Translations under genes and position numbers: made by a program
Part shown: positions 16,868 to 25,307 of the stretch, in pieces
Numbering within the stretch: the stretch's first letter is position 1
How the letters are laid out: the number at the start of each line of letters is the position of its first letter
Notes under the pieces: model-generated
The model's input: only the letters and a program-made list of their open reading frames with translations
What the model was told of the DNA's origin: nothing
The model's database searches: none
From: Thalassospira profundimaris
Lineage (GTDB): Bacteria > Pseudomonadota > Alphaproteobacteria > Rhodospirillales > Thalassospiraceae
Direction: 5' to 3'
Assembly (NCBI RefSeq): GCF_003326795.1
Contig: NZ_JPWI01000001.1
Span: 124,001 to 188,000, forward strand
DNA length: 64,000 bases

Positions 16868-18046
16868 ATGTCCAAAACCAATATGTCCCGCCTCCACAGT
16901 GCCATCGATATGCTTGGCAAGCTGGTCGCGTTCGACACCACGAGCAAAAACTCGAATCTCGGTCTGATCCATTTTGTCCGCGACTATCTTGCGGAATATG
17001 GCATTGAATCGACCCTGTTCCATGATGAAACCGGCGAGAAAGCCAACCTGCTTGCGACCATTGGTCCCAAAGGGGTTCCGGGCATCGCGCTTTCGGGTCA
17101 TACCGATGTTGTGCCTGCCCTTGAGACCACCTGGATCAGCCCGGCATTCGAGCTGACCGAGCGTGACGGCAAGCTGTTTGGTCGCGGGGCAGCGGACATG
17201 AAGGGCTTTTCGGCCTGTGTGCTGGCCCTGATCCCCGATCTGGTCAAACGCGATCTGGCAATCCCGTTCCATCTTTGCCTGTCCTATGACGAGGAAGTCG
17301 GCTGCATCGGTGTTGGCTCGATGGTCGATCATCTCGCCGCGATGGATACCCCGCCGCGTCTGGCGGTGATTGGTGAGCCGACCGACATGAAAGTCATCAA
17401 TGGCCAGAAAGGCAAATATTCGATGCGGGTGGGCGTTACCGGCACCGCCGGGCACAGCTCGTTTGCGCCCAACCATGTCAATGCCATCGAATATGCGACC
17501 CGTGCGATCAACCTGATTGCCGAGAAGGCCCGCGAATTCGAAGAAAACGGCCCGTTTGACCACGATTTCACCGTGCCGCACAGCACCATGCTGACCACCA
17601 CGATTGGCGGCGGCACGGCGACCAACGTCACCCCGGATTATTGTGAATTCACCTTTGAAATCCGCCATCTGCCCGAACATGACGCCGAAGCGGTGATTGC
17701 CGAAATTCGCGATACTGTGATGGCGACACTGGATGCGGAAATGAAGGCCAAAGCCCCCGAGACCGGCTTTACATGGGAAAAGATCTTTTCCTATCCGGGG
17801 ATGGGTGATTGCACTGATGCCCCGGCATTCGAGCTTGTGCGCAACATCATCCCCGAAATTTCGGGCAAGGTGTCCTATGGCTCCGAAGGTGGCGTGTTTG
17901 AAAAACAGGGCAATATCCCGTCAATCATTTGCGGTCCGGGCAGCATCAAACAGGCCCATACGCCCAACGAATTTATCGAGATTTCGCAGCTCGAGGAATG
18001 TCTTTCCTTCCTTGAGGCGCTCACAGATCAGGCCGTCGCGGCCTGA
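16868..18046 (+). CDS. argE: Acetylornithine deacetylase (ArgE-like M20 amidohydrolase)
   Basis: This 392-residue M20 metallohydrolase has SGHTDVVP (first zinc His and the adjacent catalytic Asp), GRGAADMKGFSA (bridging Asp), YDEEVGCIG (catalytic and ligand Glu) and the dimerisation-domain segment GTAGHSSFAPNHVNAIEYA. The opening LVAFDTTSKNSNLGLIHFV matches ArgE of alphaproteobacteria. ArgE cleaves N-acetylornithine to ornithine and acetate, but members of this family also cleave other N-acyl amino acids. Being last in the tct operon suggests that it acts on the imported compound. A terminator lies 200 bases downstream. Confidence 0.88.
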   Translation: MSKTNMSRLHSAIDMLGKLVAFDTTSKNSNLGLIHFVRDYLAEYGIESTLFHDETGEKANLLATIGPKGVPGIALSGHTDVVPALETTWISPAFELTERDGKLFGRGAADMKGFSACVLALIPDLVKRDLAIPFHLCLSYDEEVGCIGVGSMVDHLAAMDTPPRLAVIGEPTDMKVINGQKGKYSMRVGVTGTAGHSSFAPNHVNAIEYATRAINLIAEKAREFEENGPFDHDFTVPHSTMLTTTIGGGTATNVTPDYCEFTFEIRHLPEHDAEAVIAEIRDTVMATLDAEMKAKAPETGFTWEKIFSYPGMGDCTDAPAFELVRNIIPEISGKVSYGSEGGVFEKQGNIPSIICGPGSIKQAHTPNEFIEISQLEECLSFLEALTDQAVAA

Positions 18047-18422
18047 TACCCTCACCGCGGCGCTGCGTCACCCTCAGCGCCACTCGGCCGCTGCAAGCAA
18101 GCTGTCCACTCCAGCTTAGCGTCGCGCACCGACAGGTGAGAACTCCCTGACTGCATCTCTCCCCAAGGGATGCAGTTTATGGTCGGGCTTCTCCCCCCAG
18201 ATCCGGCCCCCCGGATTTGACAGATCCCGACCAATAGCAAACCAAACTCAAGACCGGCTCGTTCATCGATGCCGGTCTTTTTTTGTGGTCGGGTCAAGGC
18301 GGCATTCCCAAGCGATCAGACTACGATGGCCTATCGATTATTTTTAGTTAGCAAAGTTTGACAAAACACAAGGAATAGAACCCTAATACAACCTGTGGTT
18401 AATATTGAAAGGGCGAATCACG
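18047..18422. other. Intergenic region after argE
   Basis: The first part holds GC-rich hairpins, including ACTGCATC/GATGCAGT (18150-18176) and ATCCGG-cccc-CCGGAT (18203-18218). The argE terminator is at 18250-18284. After about 18320 base composition falls sharply to AT-rich DNA, which contains the promoter of the small gene at 18423. No gene is visible in the gap. Confidence 0.6.
18250..18284 (+). terminator. Rho-independent terminator of the tct-argE operon
   Basis: AAGACCGGC and GCCGGTCTT pair around a 12-base loop, followed by eight T residues. Confidence 0.9.
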
Positions 18423-18737
18423 ATGTCTACTTACTGCGTAACTTTTCGAATTGCGAGTAAGACGGTCAACGGTAAAACTTACGATGATCGTTACGAGAAG
18501 CTAATTGACAACCTTCACACAGGAAGTAACGGCTTCTGGGCCGAACCGACATCTTTTATCCTCGTAGGCTCAAGCCTAGACACAAACTCTTTTGCAAAAA
18601 AGATTGTAGAAGGACTCAGCAGGTCAGATGACATGCTATTTGTTTTTGACCCAGAAGATATGTCTGCCTGCTACTTCGGCGCAGTAGATGGTCCTGATAT
18701 TTTAAAGTCGTTTTTCCCACGCGCTCAAGAAATCTAA
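18423..18737 (+). CDS. Small protein, possible Cas2-like (SinR-type) fold; function unknown
   Basis: This 104-residue protein starts MSTYCVTFRIASKTVNGKTY. It reads as a small alpha/beta protein: a first strand, then a helix (YDDRYEKLIDNLH), a second strand in WAEPTSFILVGSSLD, a helix, then DDMLFVFDPEDMSACYFG. The pattern of strand, W-x-x-x-S/T-strand and final acidic strand resembles stand-alone Cas2/VapD-like ferredoxin folds that databases call SinR-like, but I infer this from pattern only. It has no cas genes or repeats around it. Its DNA is more AT-rich than its neighbours and it stands alone, which suggests horizontal transfer. The ATG at 18423 has AAAGGG upstream. Confidence 0.7.
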   Translation: MSTYCVTFRIASKTVNGKTYDDRYEKLIDNLHTGSNGFWAEPTSFILVGSSLDTNSFAKKIVEGLSRSDDMLFVFDPEDMSACYFGAVDGPDILKSFFPRAQEI

Positions 18738-18778
18738 CAACCACCTAAGTACATACAAATCAGATAATTCGAAAAGAT

Positions 18779-20782
18779 TTACTCTTTCTTGCTACTCGCA
18801 CTGAAGCCCTTGGTGAAGTCGCGCCAGCTTTCATCTTCGCCGACCTTTTTCGAGCGCGCCAGGGCGGCCTTGCCAAGTGATCGAACCGGGATGTTTTGAT
18901 GGGCATGGAGCATGAAGTCATGCCAGAGCGTTGCGGGCAACCCGCCGCCGGTGACTTCGTCCATCGGACTGCCATTGTCATTCCCAACCCAGACGCCCGC
19001 CACCAGATCGGAGGTATAGCCGATGAACCATGCATCGCGGTAATCCGACGTGGTGCCGGTTTTACCCGCAGCCGGACGGTCAATGATGGCATTGCGCCCG
19101 GTGCCCTTGGCAATCACGGCCGAGAGCATGTTGTTCATTTCACCGGCATGGAGCGGGTTCATCAGACGGCCCGGGAATTCATCGCTGCGCTGATAAAGAA
19201 CTTCGCCGCCCTTGCCGATAATCTTGCTGACGGCATGCGGGAAGACAGCAAAACCGCCATTGGCAACAATGGCATAGGCCCCGGTCAGCTCAAGCATCGA
19301 GACTTCGCTGGTGCCCAGTGCCAGACTGGGTTCAGCGGTAAGCGGGGATGAAACCCCCATGTCACGCGCCTTCTGGACCACGGTGCCCAGACCGACTTCC
19401 ATCGCCATCTGGACGGCAATAGAGTTGTTTGACGTCGCCACCGCATCACGGATCGACATGGTGCCGTGATGCTGGCGATCAAAGTTGCGCGGTTCCCAGC
19501 CATTGATGGTGATCGGCACATCGCGCATCCAGTCGTTCGAACCGAGACTTTTGTCGAGCCCGGCAAGATAGACAAACAGCTTGAAGACCGAACCCGGTTG
19601 ACGGCGGGCCTGTGTCACACGGTTATACTGGCTTTCGAAATAGTCGCGTCCGCCGACCATGGCGCGCACCGCCCCATCGGGCGTCATTGCCAGAAGGGCA
19701 CCCTGTGTCACATTTTTGGCCCGGGCCCCGTTGCTTTCAAGTGCACGTTCAAGATTGAATTCGGCGATTTCCTGAAGACGGGAATCAAGGGTGGTATGGA
19801 CCAGAAGATCCTGATCGACATAGCCGACATAATCGCGCACCCGATCAAGCACCCAGTCCGAGAAATAGCGCACACCCGGCCCGGCATCGGCCTTGCGCGC
19901 GGTGCGCACACGGGTCTGTTTGGCGCGTTCGGCACGCGCATTGGTCAGGGCACCGGTCGAGGCCATTGCATCAAGCACGATATTGGCCCGCTCGGCCGAT
20001 TTGACCGGATCGACCATCGGGTTATAGCGACTTGGCGCCTTTGGCAGACCGGCGAGTACAGCCGCGTCATAAAGGTTCAGACGACGCGGATCGGTCCCGA
20101 AATAATAGCGTGATGCGGCATCAATCCCGTAAAGGCCCGAACCGAAATAGATGCGGTTAAGATAGAGCGACAGGATTTGCTGTTTGTCGAATTTGAATTC
20201 CAGCCAGATCGCCAGAAGGACTTCCTCGATCTTGCGGCCAAAGCTTTTTTCCGGCGACAGGAACAGGTTCTTTGCCAGCTGCTGGGTGATGGTGCTGCCA
20301 CCTTCGGCCAGACGTCCCGAGGACAGGTTTGCCCAGGTCGCGCGCAGGATGCCGACAATATCCACGCCGAAATGGTCATAGAACCGGCGGTCCTCGATCG
20401 AGACAAAGGCCTGACCGACATAATCGGGAAGATTGCGGACCTCGACCGGAGTGCCATAACGGTTGCCATAGGTGGCAAGGGTTGCGCCATCAATGCTGAT
20501 CACTCGGATCGATGGTTTGCGTTCGCTGGCAACATCAAAGCTGACCTTGTCGGGAAGGCCATAGCCGTAATAGGCGACAACACCCCCGCCCAGCACCATG
20601 ACCCAAATGCTGCCCAGAACGATGAATTTTGCAATCGCCTCTGGCCCGGGGATCATATCCCCCAGACGCGCAAAAAGACTTCCCTTGCGTTTGCCTGCGC
20701 TGCTGACGCGCTTTTTCTTTGGCTTCGAACCGGTCGATCCCTTGCGAACGCTGGTTCGTCGTTTGAATTCTCTTTGGGCCAC
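18779..20782 (-). CDS. Bifunctional penicillin-binding protein (class A, PBP1a-type)
   Basis: This 667-residue class A PBP polymerises and crosslinks peptidoglycan at the outer face of the inner membrane. A basic N-terminal tail (about residues 1-45) precedes a membrane anchor (about 50-73). The GT51 domain has the catalytic Glu in SIEDRRFYDHFG (E130) and GGSTITQQLAKNLF. The transpeptidase has SVFK (Ser 398), SNN (451) and KTGTT (574), so both activities look intact. The start is taken as GTG at 20782, with AGGTG seven bases upstream; the frame runs on to 20848. It is downstream of a degenerate paralogue on the same strand. Confidence 0.93.
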   Translation of the reverse strand: MAQREFKRRTSVRKGSTGSKPKKKRVSSAGKRKGSLFARLGDMIPGPEAIAKFIVLGSIWVMVLGGGVVAYYGYGLPDKVSFDVASERKPSIRVISIDGATLATYGNRYGTPVEVRNLPDYVGQAFVSIEDRRFYDHFGVDIVGILRATWANLSSGRLAEGGSTITQQLAKNLFLSPEKSFGRKIEEVLLAIWLEFKFDKQQILSLYLNRIYFGSGLYGIDAASRYYFGTDPRRLNLYDAAVLAGLPKAPSRYNPMVDPVKSAERANIVLDAMASTGALTNARAERAKQTRVRTARKADAGPGVRYFSDWVLDRVRDYVGYVDQDLLVHTTLDSRLQEIAEFNLERALESNGARAKNVTQGALLAMTPDGAVRAMVGGRDYFESQYNRVTQARRQPGSVFKLFVYLAGLDKSLGSNDWMRDVPITINGWEPRNFDRQHHGTMSIRDAVATSNNSIAVQMAMEVGLGTVVQKARDMGVSSPLTAEPSLALGTSEVSMLELTGAYAIVANGGFAVFPHAVSKIIGKGGEVLYQRSDEFPGRLMNPLHAGEMNNMLSAVIAKGTGRNAIIDRPAAGKTGTTSDYRDAWFIGYTSDLVAGVWVGNDNGSPMDEVTGGGLPATLWHDFMLHAHQNIPVRSLGKAALARSKKVGEDESWRDFTKGFSASSKKE

Positions 20783-20985
20783 AAATGCACCTATCGGTCT
20801 GGACCGGTCATGCCATGCGAACCCGTTGACGCGAAAGTGGTGATCCACTTTGCCAGCCCTGCGGGTGCGCCGGACATTCCGGCGTTTCTTATTTCTACCG
20901 GCAGCCCGAAATCAGACAGGCCGGTATTGTTATATGTCCCAACCGAGGAGGGAGTCCCCCGTCTCCCCGCTTTGCGACTGTTGTT

Positions 20986-22902
20986 TTATTTTTTGCCGTT
21001 CAAACCCTGTTTCCACAGGTCGGTTACACCATCACTGTCACGGCGACGTTGCGACGACGCACGGATCATCGAGCGGATGGGTAATCCTTCATGTGCATCA
21101 AGCATAAATAACCGCCACAAAGACGCAAGTTCTACCTCACCGCGGACATCCATGCGTTCACGTTCATCATTGCCCGCCCAGACCGTGGTGATCAGATCAG
21201 ACGAGAAACCGACATACCATGCATCGGTACCGCCACCGGCCACCGTGCCATAACCGGCAAAGGGCCGGTCAAGGCGGACCTGCGGGTCGGTCACACTGGC
21301 ATAGAGCACATAGGATCCCTGAATGGCCTCGTCGGTCAGGCGTTTTTCCTGTTCGGGATCAACGCGCTGATAGATCGGTTGTGCCTTGGGATCGTCGGTG
21401 TAGGAAACCGTGTTGATCAGGGTGATCATCGGAGGTTTTCCCGCATTCTGCGGCAAGGCATGAATGGCGGTAATGTCGCTGAGCGTGACCGGATCAAGAC
21501 CGACCACGGTGCGGATATCGGTCGAAAGCGGACTTTTGATCCCGATATTATGGGCATATTGACGGACATTGAGCAGCCCGTAATGGTCGGCCAGATTGGT
21601 CGGCACCGTATTCACATCGCGGACAAAGGCTTCGCGCAGTGAAATTTGTCCCTGATATTCGTGATCGGGGTTGATCGGCCGCCAGCCCCCTACCGCCATG
21701 CGGTTATCGCGCACCCATTGCGCCGGGTCGCTGTTTTCATTGAGCGCGTAGTAATATGTGGCGATCTTGATCATGCGTCCGGCTGGATGACGGACTTCGG
21801 TCACGCGGTTGCGCTGAAACGGGGAATAGTCCGAACCACCGATCAGCGCACGAATGCGGCCCTCGGGGCTTATGGACAGCAGGCCGACCTGATTGGCCCC
21901 GCGCGGTTTAAGACGCAGCTCCGAGACTTCCCGGACCACATCGCGCGCAAGGTTTTGCACCTTGAGATCAATGCTGGTGACGACATCGATATCGCGGCTG
22001 GTATAGCCGACAAGATCGGCGACTTCTTCAAGCACCATATCGACCACATAGCCCGACAGGACATTTTCCTCGATCTGGACATCGAGCTTGGGCAAGACAA
22101 GGGTCAGGGCCGAAACGCGGTTGCCCTCGATGAATTTGTATTGGGCGAGCTTGGCCAGAATTTCATTGGCCTCGGCAGCGGTTTCATGCGGATTGAACAG
22201 CGGATTGAATTTTTTCGGATCGCTGATCGCCGCAGCCAGAACGGCTGCCTGATGGAGGCTCATGCGTTCGGACGGGCTGCCATACCAGATGCGCGATGCC
22301 GCCGTGATACCGAAAATGCCGCGCCCGACATAGCTGCGTTCAAGGTAGCTGCGCAGGATGGTCTTTTTGCTAAAGCTCCATTCCAGCCAGAGTGCGACGA
22401 GCAGTTCCTGAAAATGGCGACCCGCACTGTTGGCCTTGGTTTTGAAGAAGCTGCGCGCGACCTTCATGGTGATGGTCGAGCCGGAGCCTTCCGCGCCACT
22501 GAAAATGCGGGCGAAATCCGATCCTGACACCCCGAAATGGTCATAGAAATTCGGATCAGCCGCCGCAACAAACACGTTTTGCACCCGTTCGGGCAAGGTG
22601 GTCAGCGAGACATCCTGACTGTAATGGCCCTTGATGGTTTCGAGCAGCGCACCGTCATAGCCCAGAATACGGATTTCGGGGCTTCGGATCATGTTGCGGC
22701 TCAGATCAAGGCTGGACTGGATCGAATATCCAATCCCCAGAATGGCAAAGCCGGTGACCGACAGGAAAAAGGCAATCAGAAACGTTCTGCGCCGCCGGAT
22801 ACGCCGCCGAATGGTGCGCAGCTCGCGCTCGGCAATCCGCTTCATCGCTGTTTGTGCTGCTGATTGTCCGCCGCTTTGTTGTTCGTCGTCGTCTTCTGCC
22901 AC
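20986..22902 (-). CDS. Class A PBP paralogue lacking all catalytic motifs (pseudoenzyme)
   Basis: This intact 638-codon gene encodes the layout of a class A PBP: an acidic then very basic N-terminus, a membrane anchor (about residues 40-60), a GT51-like domain and a transpeptidase-like domain. Aligned by eye with the gene next door, the GT51 Glu is Ala115 (in AAADPNFYDHFG), QQ of STITQQ is MK, the SxxK serine is replaced (AGRMIK, 374-379), SxN is DVN and KTG is YGT (551-553). Scaffold residues such as FYDHFGV and AWYVGFSSDL remain. I infer a structural or regulatory partner of the active PBP. The start is a GTG at 22902; an ATG at codon 20 is an alternative. Confidence 0.85.
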   Translation of the reverse strand: MAEDDDEQQSGGQSAAQTAMKRIAERELRTIRRRIRRRRTFLIAFFLSVTGFAILGIGYSIQSSLDLSRNMIRSPEIRILGYDGALLETIKGHYSQDVSLTTLPERVQNVFVAAADPNFYDHFGVSGSDFARIFSGAEGSGSTITMKVARSFFKTKANSAGRHFQELLVALWLEWSFSKKTILRSYLERSYVGRGIFGITAASRIWYGSPSERMSLHQAAVLAAAISDPKKFNPLFNPHETAAEANEILAKLAQYKFIEGNRVSALTLVLPKLDVQIEENVLSGYVVDMVLEEVADLVGYTSRDIDVVTSIDLKVQNLARDVVREVSELRLKPRGANQVGLLSISPEGRIRALIGGSDYSPFQRNRVTEVRHPAGRMIKIATYYYALNENSDPAQWVRDNRMAVGGWRPINPDHEYQGQISLREAFVRDVNTVPTNLADHYGLLNVRQYAHNIGIKSPLSTDIRTVVGLDPVTLSDITAIHALPQNAGKPPMITLINTVSYTDDPKAQPIYQRVDPEQEKRLTDEAIQGSYVLYASVTDPQVRLDRPFAGYGTVAGGGTDAWYVGFSSDLITTVWAGNDERERMDVRGEVELASLWRLFMLDAHEGLPIRSMIRASSQRRRDSDGVTDLWKQGLNGKK

Positions 22903-23033
22903 GCCGAAATTCCGTTCATTGCCCGTGTTTTATATTGTTCCCCACCAGTAAAACGCCAAGCCGTTAAGAAAATACTTTAACCGCCGGTTTCACAGCGAAT
23001 ATTCGTCAAAGCGGACAGGCCCGAATACAAATG

Positions 23034-23057
23034 GCGGGGCAGCCGAAACTACCCCGC
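23034..23057 (-). terminator. Possible terminator after rfbC
   Basis: GCGGGG and CCCCGC pair around a loop about 50 bases beyond the rfbC stop, with some pairing in the loop. The T-tail on the minus strand is poor (CATTTG), so this may be only a partial signal. Confidence 0.35.
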
Positions 23058-23107
23058 TTTGAACGGTGATGCTGTGATCAATGACCAGGGGAGGTTTTCG
23101 GGCGTGG

Positions 23108-23728
23108 CTAGCGCGCACTCGCGCCAAAGCGTTGCGCATCGGCAAAGCCCCTGATCGGGGGCATGGCGCCGAGCATATCGGGGGCCAGATCGGCCAGACG
23201 CGGCAAATGACGGTCGCGCTCCGAAAGGACGACCTGTTGTCCGAACAATTCCCAGTCTATGCCAAGATCGGGATCATTCCAGGCAATGCCGAAATCATGT
23301 TCGGGGCTGTAATAGTTCGAAGCCTTGGTTGTGACATGGGTTTCGGGACGCAAGGTCTTGAAGCCCTGGGCAAAGCCTTCGGGGATCCAGAGCTGATACC
23401 AGTTTTCTGCACTCAGCTCGATCTTCAGATGCCGTCCAAACGTTTCTGATCGCGGGCGGATATCGACGGCAACATACAGGATTGCGCCCTGTGTCACCCG
23501 GACAAGACGGCCCTGGGCATAGGGGCTGGTCTGAAAATGCAGGCCACAAAGCGTATTGATCGGGGTGCTGATGATCTGGTTTTCCTGAACCAGATCGATC
23601 TCGCCGATCACGTCGCGGAAATCATCATTGCGAAAGGTCTCGGCAAACACGCCGCGCTTGTCCCGGTGGCGGTTGGGCACAAACAGAACCGGTCCGTCGA
23701 TATCAAATTCATCAAATTCCACAGGCAT
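23108..23728 (-). CDS. rfbC: dTDP-4-dehydrorhamnose 3,5-epimerase family protein
   Basis: This 206-residue cupin protein matches RmlC: GPVLFVPNRHRDKRGVFAET at the N-terminus, then CGLHFQTSPYAQGRLVRVTQG with the catalytic His, LWIPEGFAQGFKTL, and NYYSPEHDFGIAWNDPDLGI with the conserved Tyr. It epimerises the 4-keto sugar in dTDP-rhamnose synthesis. The rfbA, rfbB and rfbD genes are not in the window, so either they are elsewhere or the enzyme acts on another 4-keto sugar. It is the last gene of the surface-glycan strand, six bases after the exported propeller-like gene. Confidence 0.92.
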   Translation of the reverse strand: MPVEFDEFDIDGPVLFVPNRHRDKRGVFAETFRNDDFRDVIGEIDLVQENQIISTPINTLCGLHFQTSPYAQGRLVRVTQGAILYVAVDIRPRSETFGRHLKIELSAENWYQLWIPEGFAQGFKTLRPETHVTTKASNYYSPEHDFGIAWNDPDLGIDWELFGQQVVLSERDRHLPRLADLAPDMLGAMPPIRGFADAQRFGASAR

Positions 23729-23734
23729 TGATCG

Positions 23735-24943
23735 TTACTCCCTGATCGAGATCGGAACACGGATCAGTTGACGCGGCACGCGCCAGCGGTCCTTGAAGGG
23801 TTTGGGCACCAGACGGACAAAGATCAGGCTGGCCTGATCATCGACCGTGCCAAACAGGCGGTCTGTGCTGTCATCATCAATGATCGACGGATAGGCCGAA
23901 AAGCTTTCGCCCGGCCCGGCATCGGGTTGCAGGGGCTGCTGATAGAGCAATTTCGGATCGGACCAGCGGGTCAGATCTGTCGAGGTCGAATAGAAAAATC
24001 CTGCGATATCGTCCTTGCCGGTATTGTTCTTACTGCTCTGGCGAATGCGGTGCTGATAGATCGCGATGAAGCGGTTGGAGTTTTCATCGCGGACCAGACC
24101 GCGAATGGATGATACCCCCTTGGGCCCGACGCGCGCGCAGTCGGTTTGGCGAACCGACCAGCCCTGATCGGTCAGGGTGGCGGCCTGCTCAAACCCCGAT
24201 CCGGTCCAGATATCCCACCGGCCCGGATCATTGGCCGGGGCGCGCACCAGACAGTTTCGCGAGTTTTCCCAACTATCGGCACGTCGCCAGACAATGGCAT
24301 AAAGGTAGTTCTGCCACTGAACGATATTGGTCACGGTCACATAGCTTGGCGCGCGTTTGCGATCATCGCGATAGGGCCGGGGCGGCGGAAAGGGGGCATG
24401 ACGGGGCGGATCACCAAAATAGCTGAACGTCTTGCCCCCATCGGTTGATTTCAGGGTCACCAGACCGTTGATCCAGCAATCGGTGCGCTGGGTGCGGCCT
24501 TCACACGGCATGTCATGGCGGTAGGGGATGAAGCTTGCACTGCCAAGCGCATAAACATCGCGCCCGTTGCTGGTATAGATCGCCTGAAGCCAGGTGCGAT
24601 CATCAAGCAATGCCGGGTCGGCCTTGCCTGCGGCCATGAAGCGGCTGTCGCAATCGGGTTTCAGGCTGTCAAAGCCGTAACCGACAAAGGCCCGGTTTTG
24701 AAAATTCGGGGCAAACAGCACCATTTTGCCCTGATCATTGCGAAAGGCGCGGGCCGGTGAGTCAGGAAGATGATGGTTGTCACAACCATCGACATCACTG
24801 TCAAACATCACGGTTTCCGGGCCCGAGACCGTGATTTCGGTATCGGCTGCGGCTGGCGTCCAGCCGGCAAGACCGCCAATCAGCAACCCCGCGACAAAGG
24901 CCGACAGCGCGACAGATGATCTGGAATATTGAAATCCGGGCAC
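23735..24943 (-). CDS. Exported propeller-like protein of unknown function
   Basis: This 402-residue protein has a signal peptide (VALSAFVAGLLIGGLAG, cleavage near AAA-DTE) and a mature part rich in aromatic residues and beta strands. An Asp-box, STDGGKTFSYFG (about residues 164-175), and a sialidase-like STSTDLTRWSDPKLLY suggest a beta-propeller of the sialidase/glycosidase superfamily. I cannot name a substrate, and catalytic residues are not identifiable. Several cysteines (CDNHH, CDSRF, CWING) suggest disulfides in the periplasm. The start is a GTG at 24943 behind AAGGGG. It lies between galE and rfbC, so a role in surface glycan handling is likely. Confidence 0.72.
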   Translation of the reverse strand: MPGFQYSRSSVALSAFVAGLLIGGLAGWTPAAADTEITVSGPETVMFDSDVDGCDNHHLPDSPARAFRNDQGKMVLFAPNFQNRAFVGYGFDSLKPDCDSRFMAAGKADPALLDDRTWLQAIYTSNGRDVYALGSASFIPYRHDMPCEGRTQRTDCWINGLVTLKSTDGGKTFSYFGDPPRHAPFPPPRPYRDDRKRAPSYVTVTNIVQWQNYLYAIVWRRADSWENSRNCLVRAPANDPGRWDIWTGSGFEQAATLTDQGWSVRQTDCARVGPKGVSSIRGLVRDENSNRFIAIYQHRIRQSSKNNTGKDDIAGFFYSTSTDLTRWSDPKLLYQQPLQPDAGPGESFSAYPSIIDDDSTDRLFGTVDDQASLIFVRLVPKPFKDRWRVPRQLIRVPISIRE

Positions 24944-25002
24944 AGCTTACCCCTTTGACAGGCCATAAAAGGACAGGGTGATAAAACAACAAGGAAAAGG
25001 GC

Positions 25003-25036
25003 GACGCGTAGCACTTCTGGGGCAGTGCCACGCGTC
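25003..25036 (-). terminator. Terminator-like hairpin
   Basis: The 13-base arms GACGCGTAGCACT and AGTGCCACGCGTC pair with one mismatch around an 8-base loop. On the minus strand it is followed by GCCCTTTTCCTTG and TTGTTTTATC. It is 12 bases downstream of the small frame at 25049 and 60 upstream of the propeller gene, so it may end the galE transcript or attenuate entry into the next gene. Confidence 0.6.
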
Positions 25037-25048
25037 ACGTCAGCAATG

Positions 25049-25174
25049 TCACGCCGCCTCTGCGACTTTCGGGGCCGGGAGGAAGCCCAGACAGCGTGCC
25101 ATGCTGTGTTCCTTGCAAGACACATTTCGCGCATCACGGCATGACCTTGTCCAAGTCAGGAAGGATCGGGTCAT
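25049..25174 (-). CDS. Candidate 41-residue small protein
   Basis: The frame begins with ATG at 25174, eight bases after a strong AGGAG site, and ends 12 bases before a terminator-like hairpin. The product starts MTRSFLTWTRSC and ends with FLPAPKVAEAA, with three cysteines (residues 12, 20 and 28) and many basic residues. A second ATG at 25102 also has an AAGGA site. The arrangement of good ribosome binding site, short frame and terminator supports a real small gene, but I recognise no family and conservation has not been tested. It might instead be a leader peptide for the propeller gene. Confidence 0.4.
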   Translation of the reverse strand: MTRSFLTWTRSCRDARNVSCKEHSMARCLGFLPAPKVAEAA

Positions 25175-25307
25175 TTTGGTATCTCCTGCCGGGTCGGTGA
25201 GCACCAGTTGAGGCCGGAACATACCGCACCGGGTCATATCGCGCCGGGCCACTTGCCAGCATTTGTGCGAACCGCTTGCGCATGTATCGAATGCAGGATG
25301 CGGCTTG

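Larger units (their letters stand above)
24944..25307. other. 364-base gap between galE and the exported propeller gene
   Basis: The region contains a candidate 41-residue gene (25049-25174) and a terminator-like hairpin (25003-25036), both on the minus strand. The remaining bases next to galE (25175-25307) show no clear signal apart from GC-rich sequence that may carry a promoter. Confidence 0.5.

Noticed and set aside
18405-18737. CRISPR-Cas locus around the Cas2-like gene
   Set aside because: There are no spaced direct repeats and no other cas-like genes in the window.
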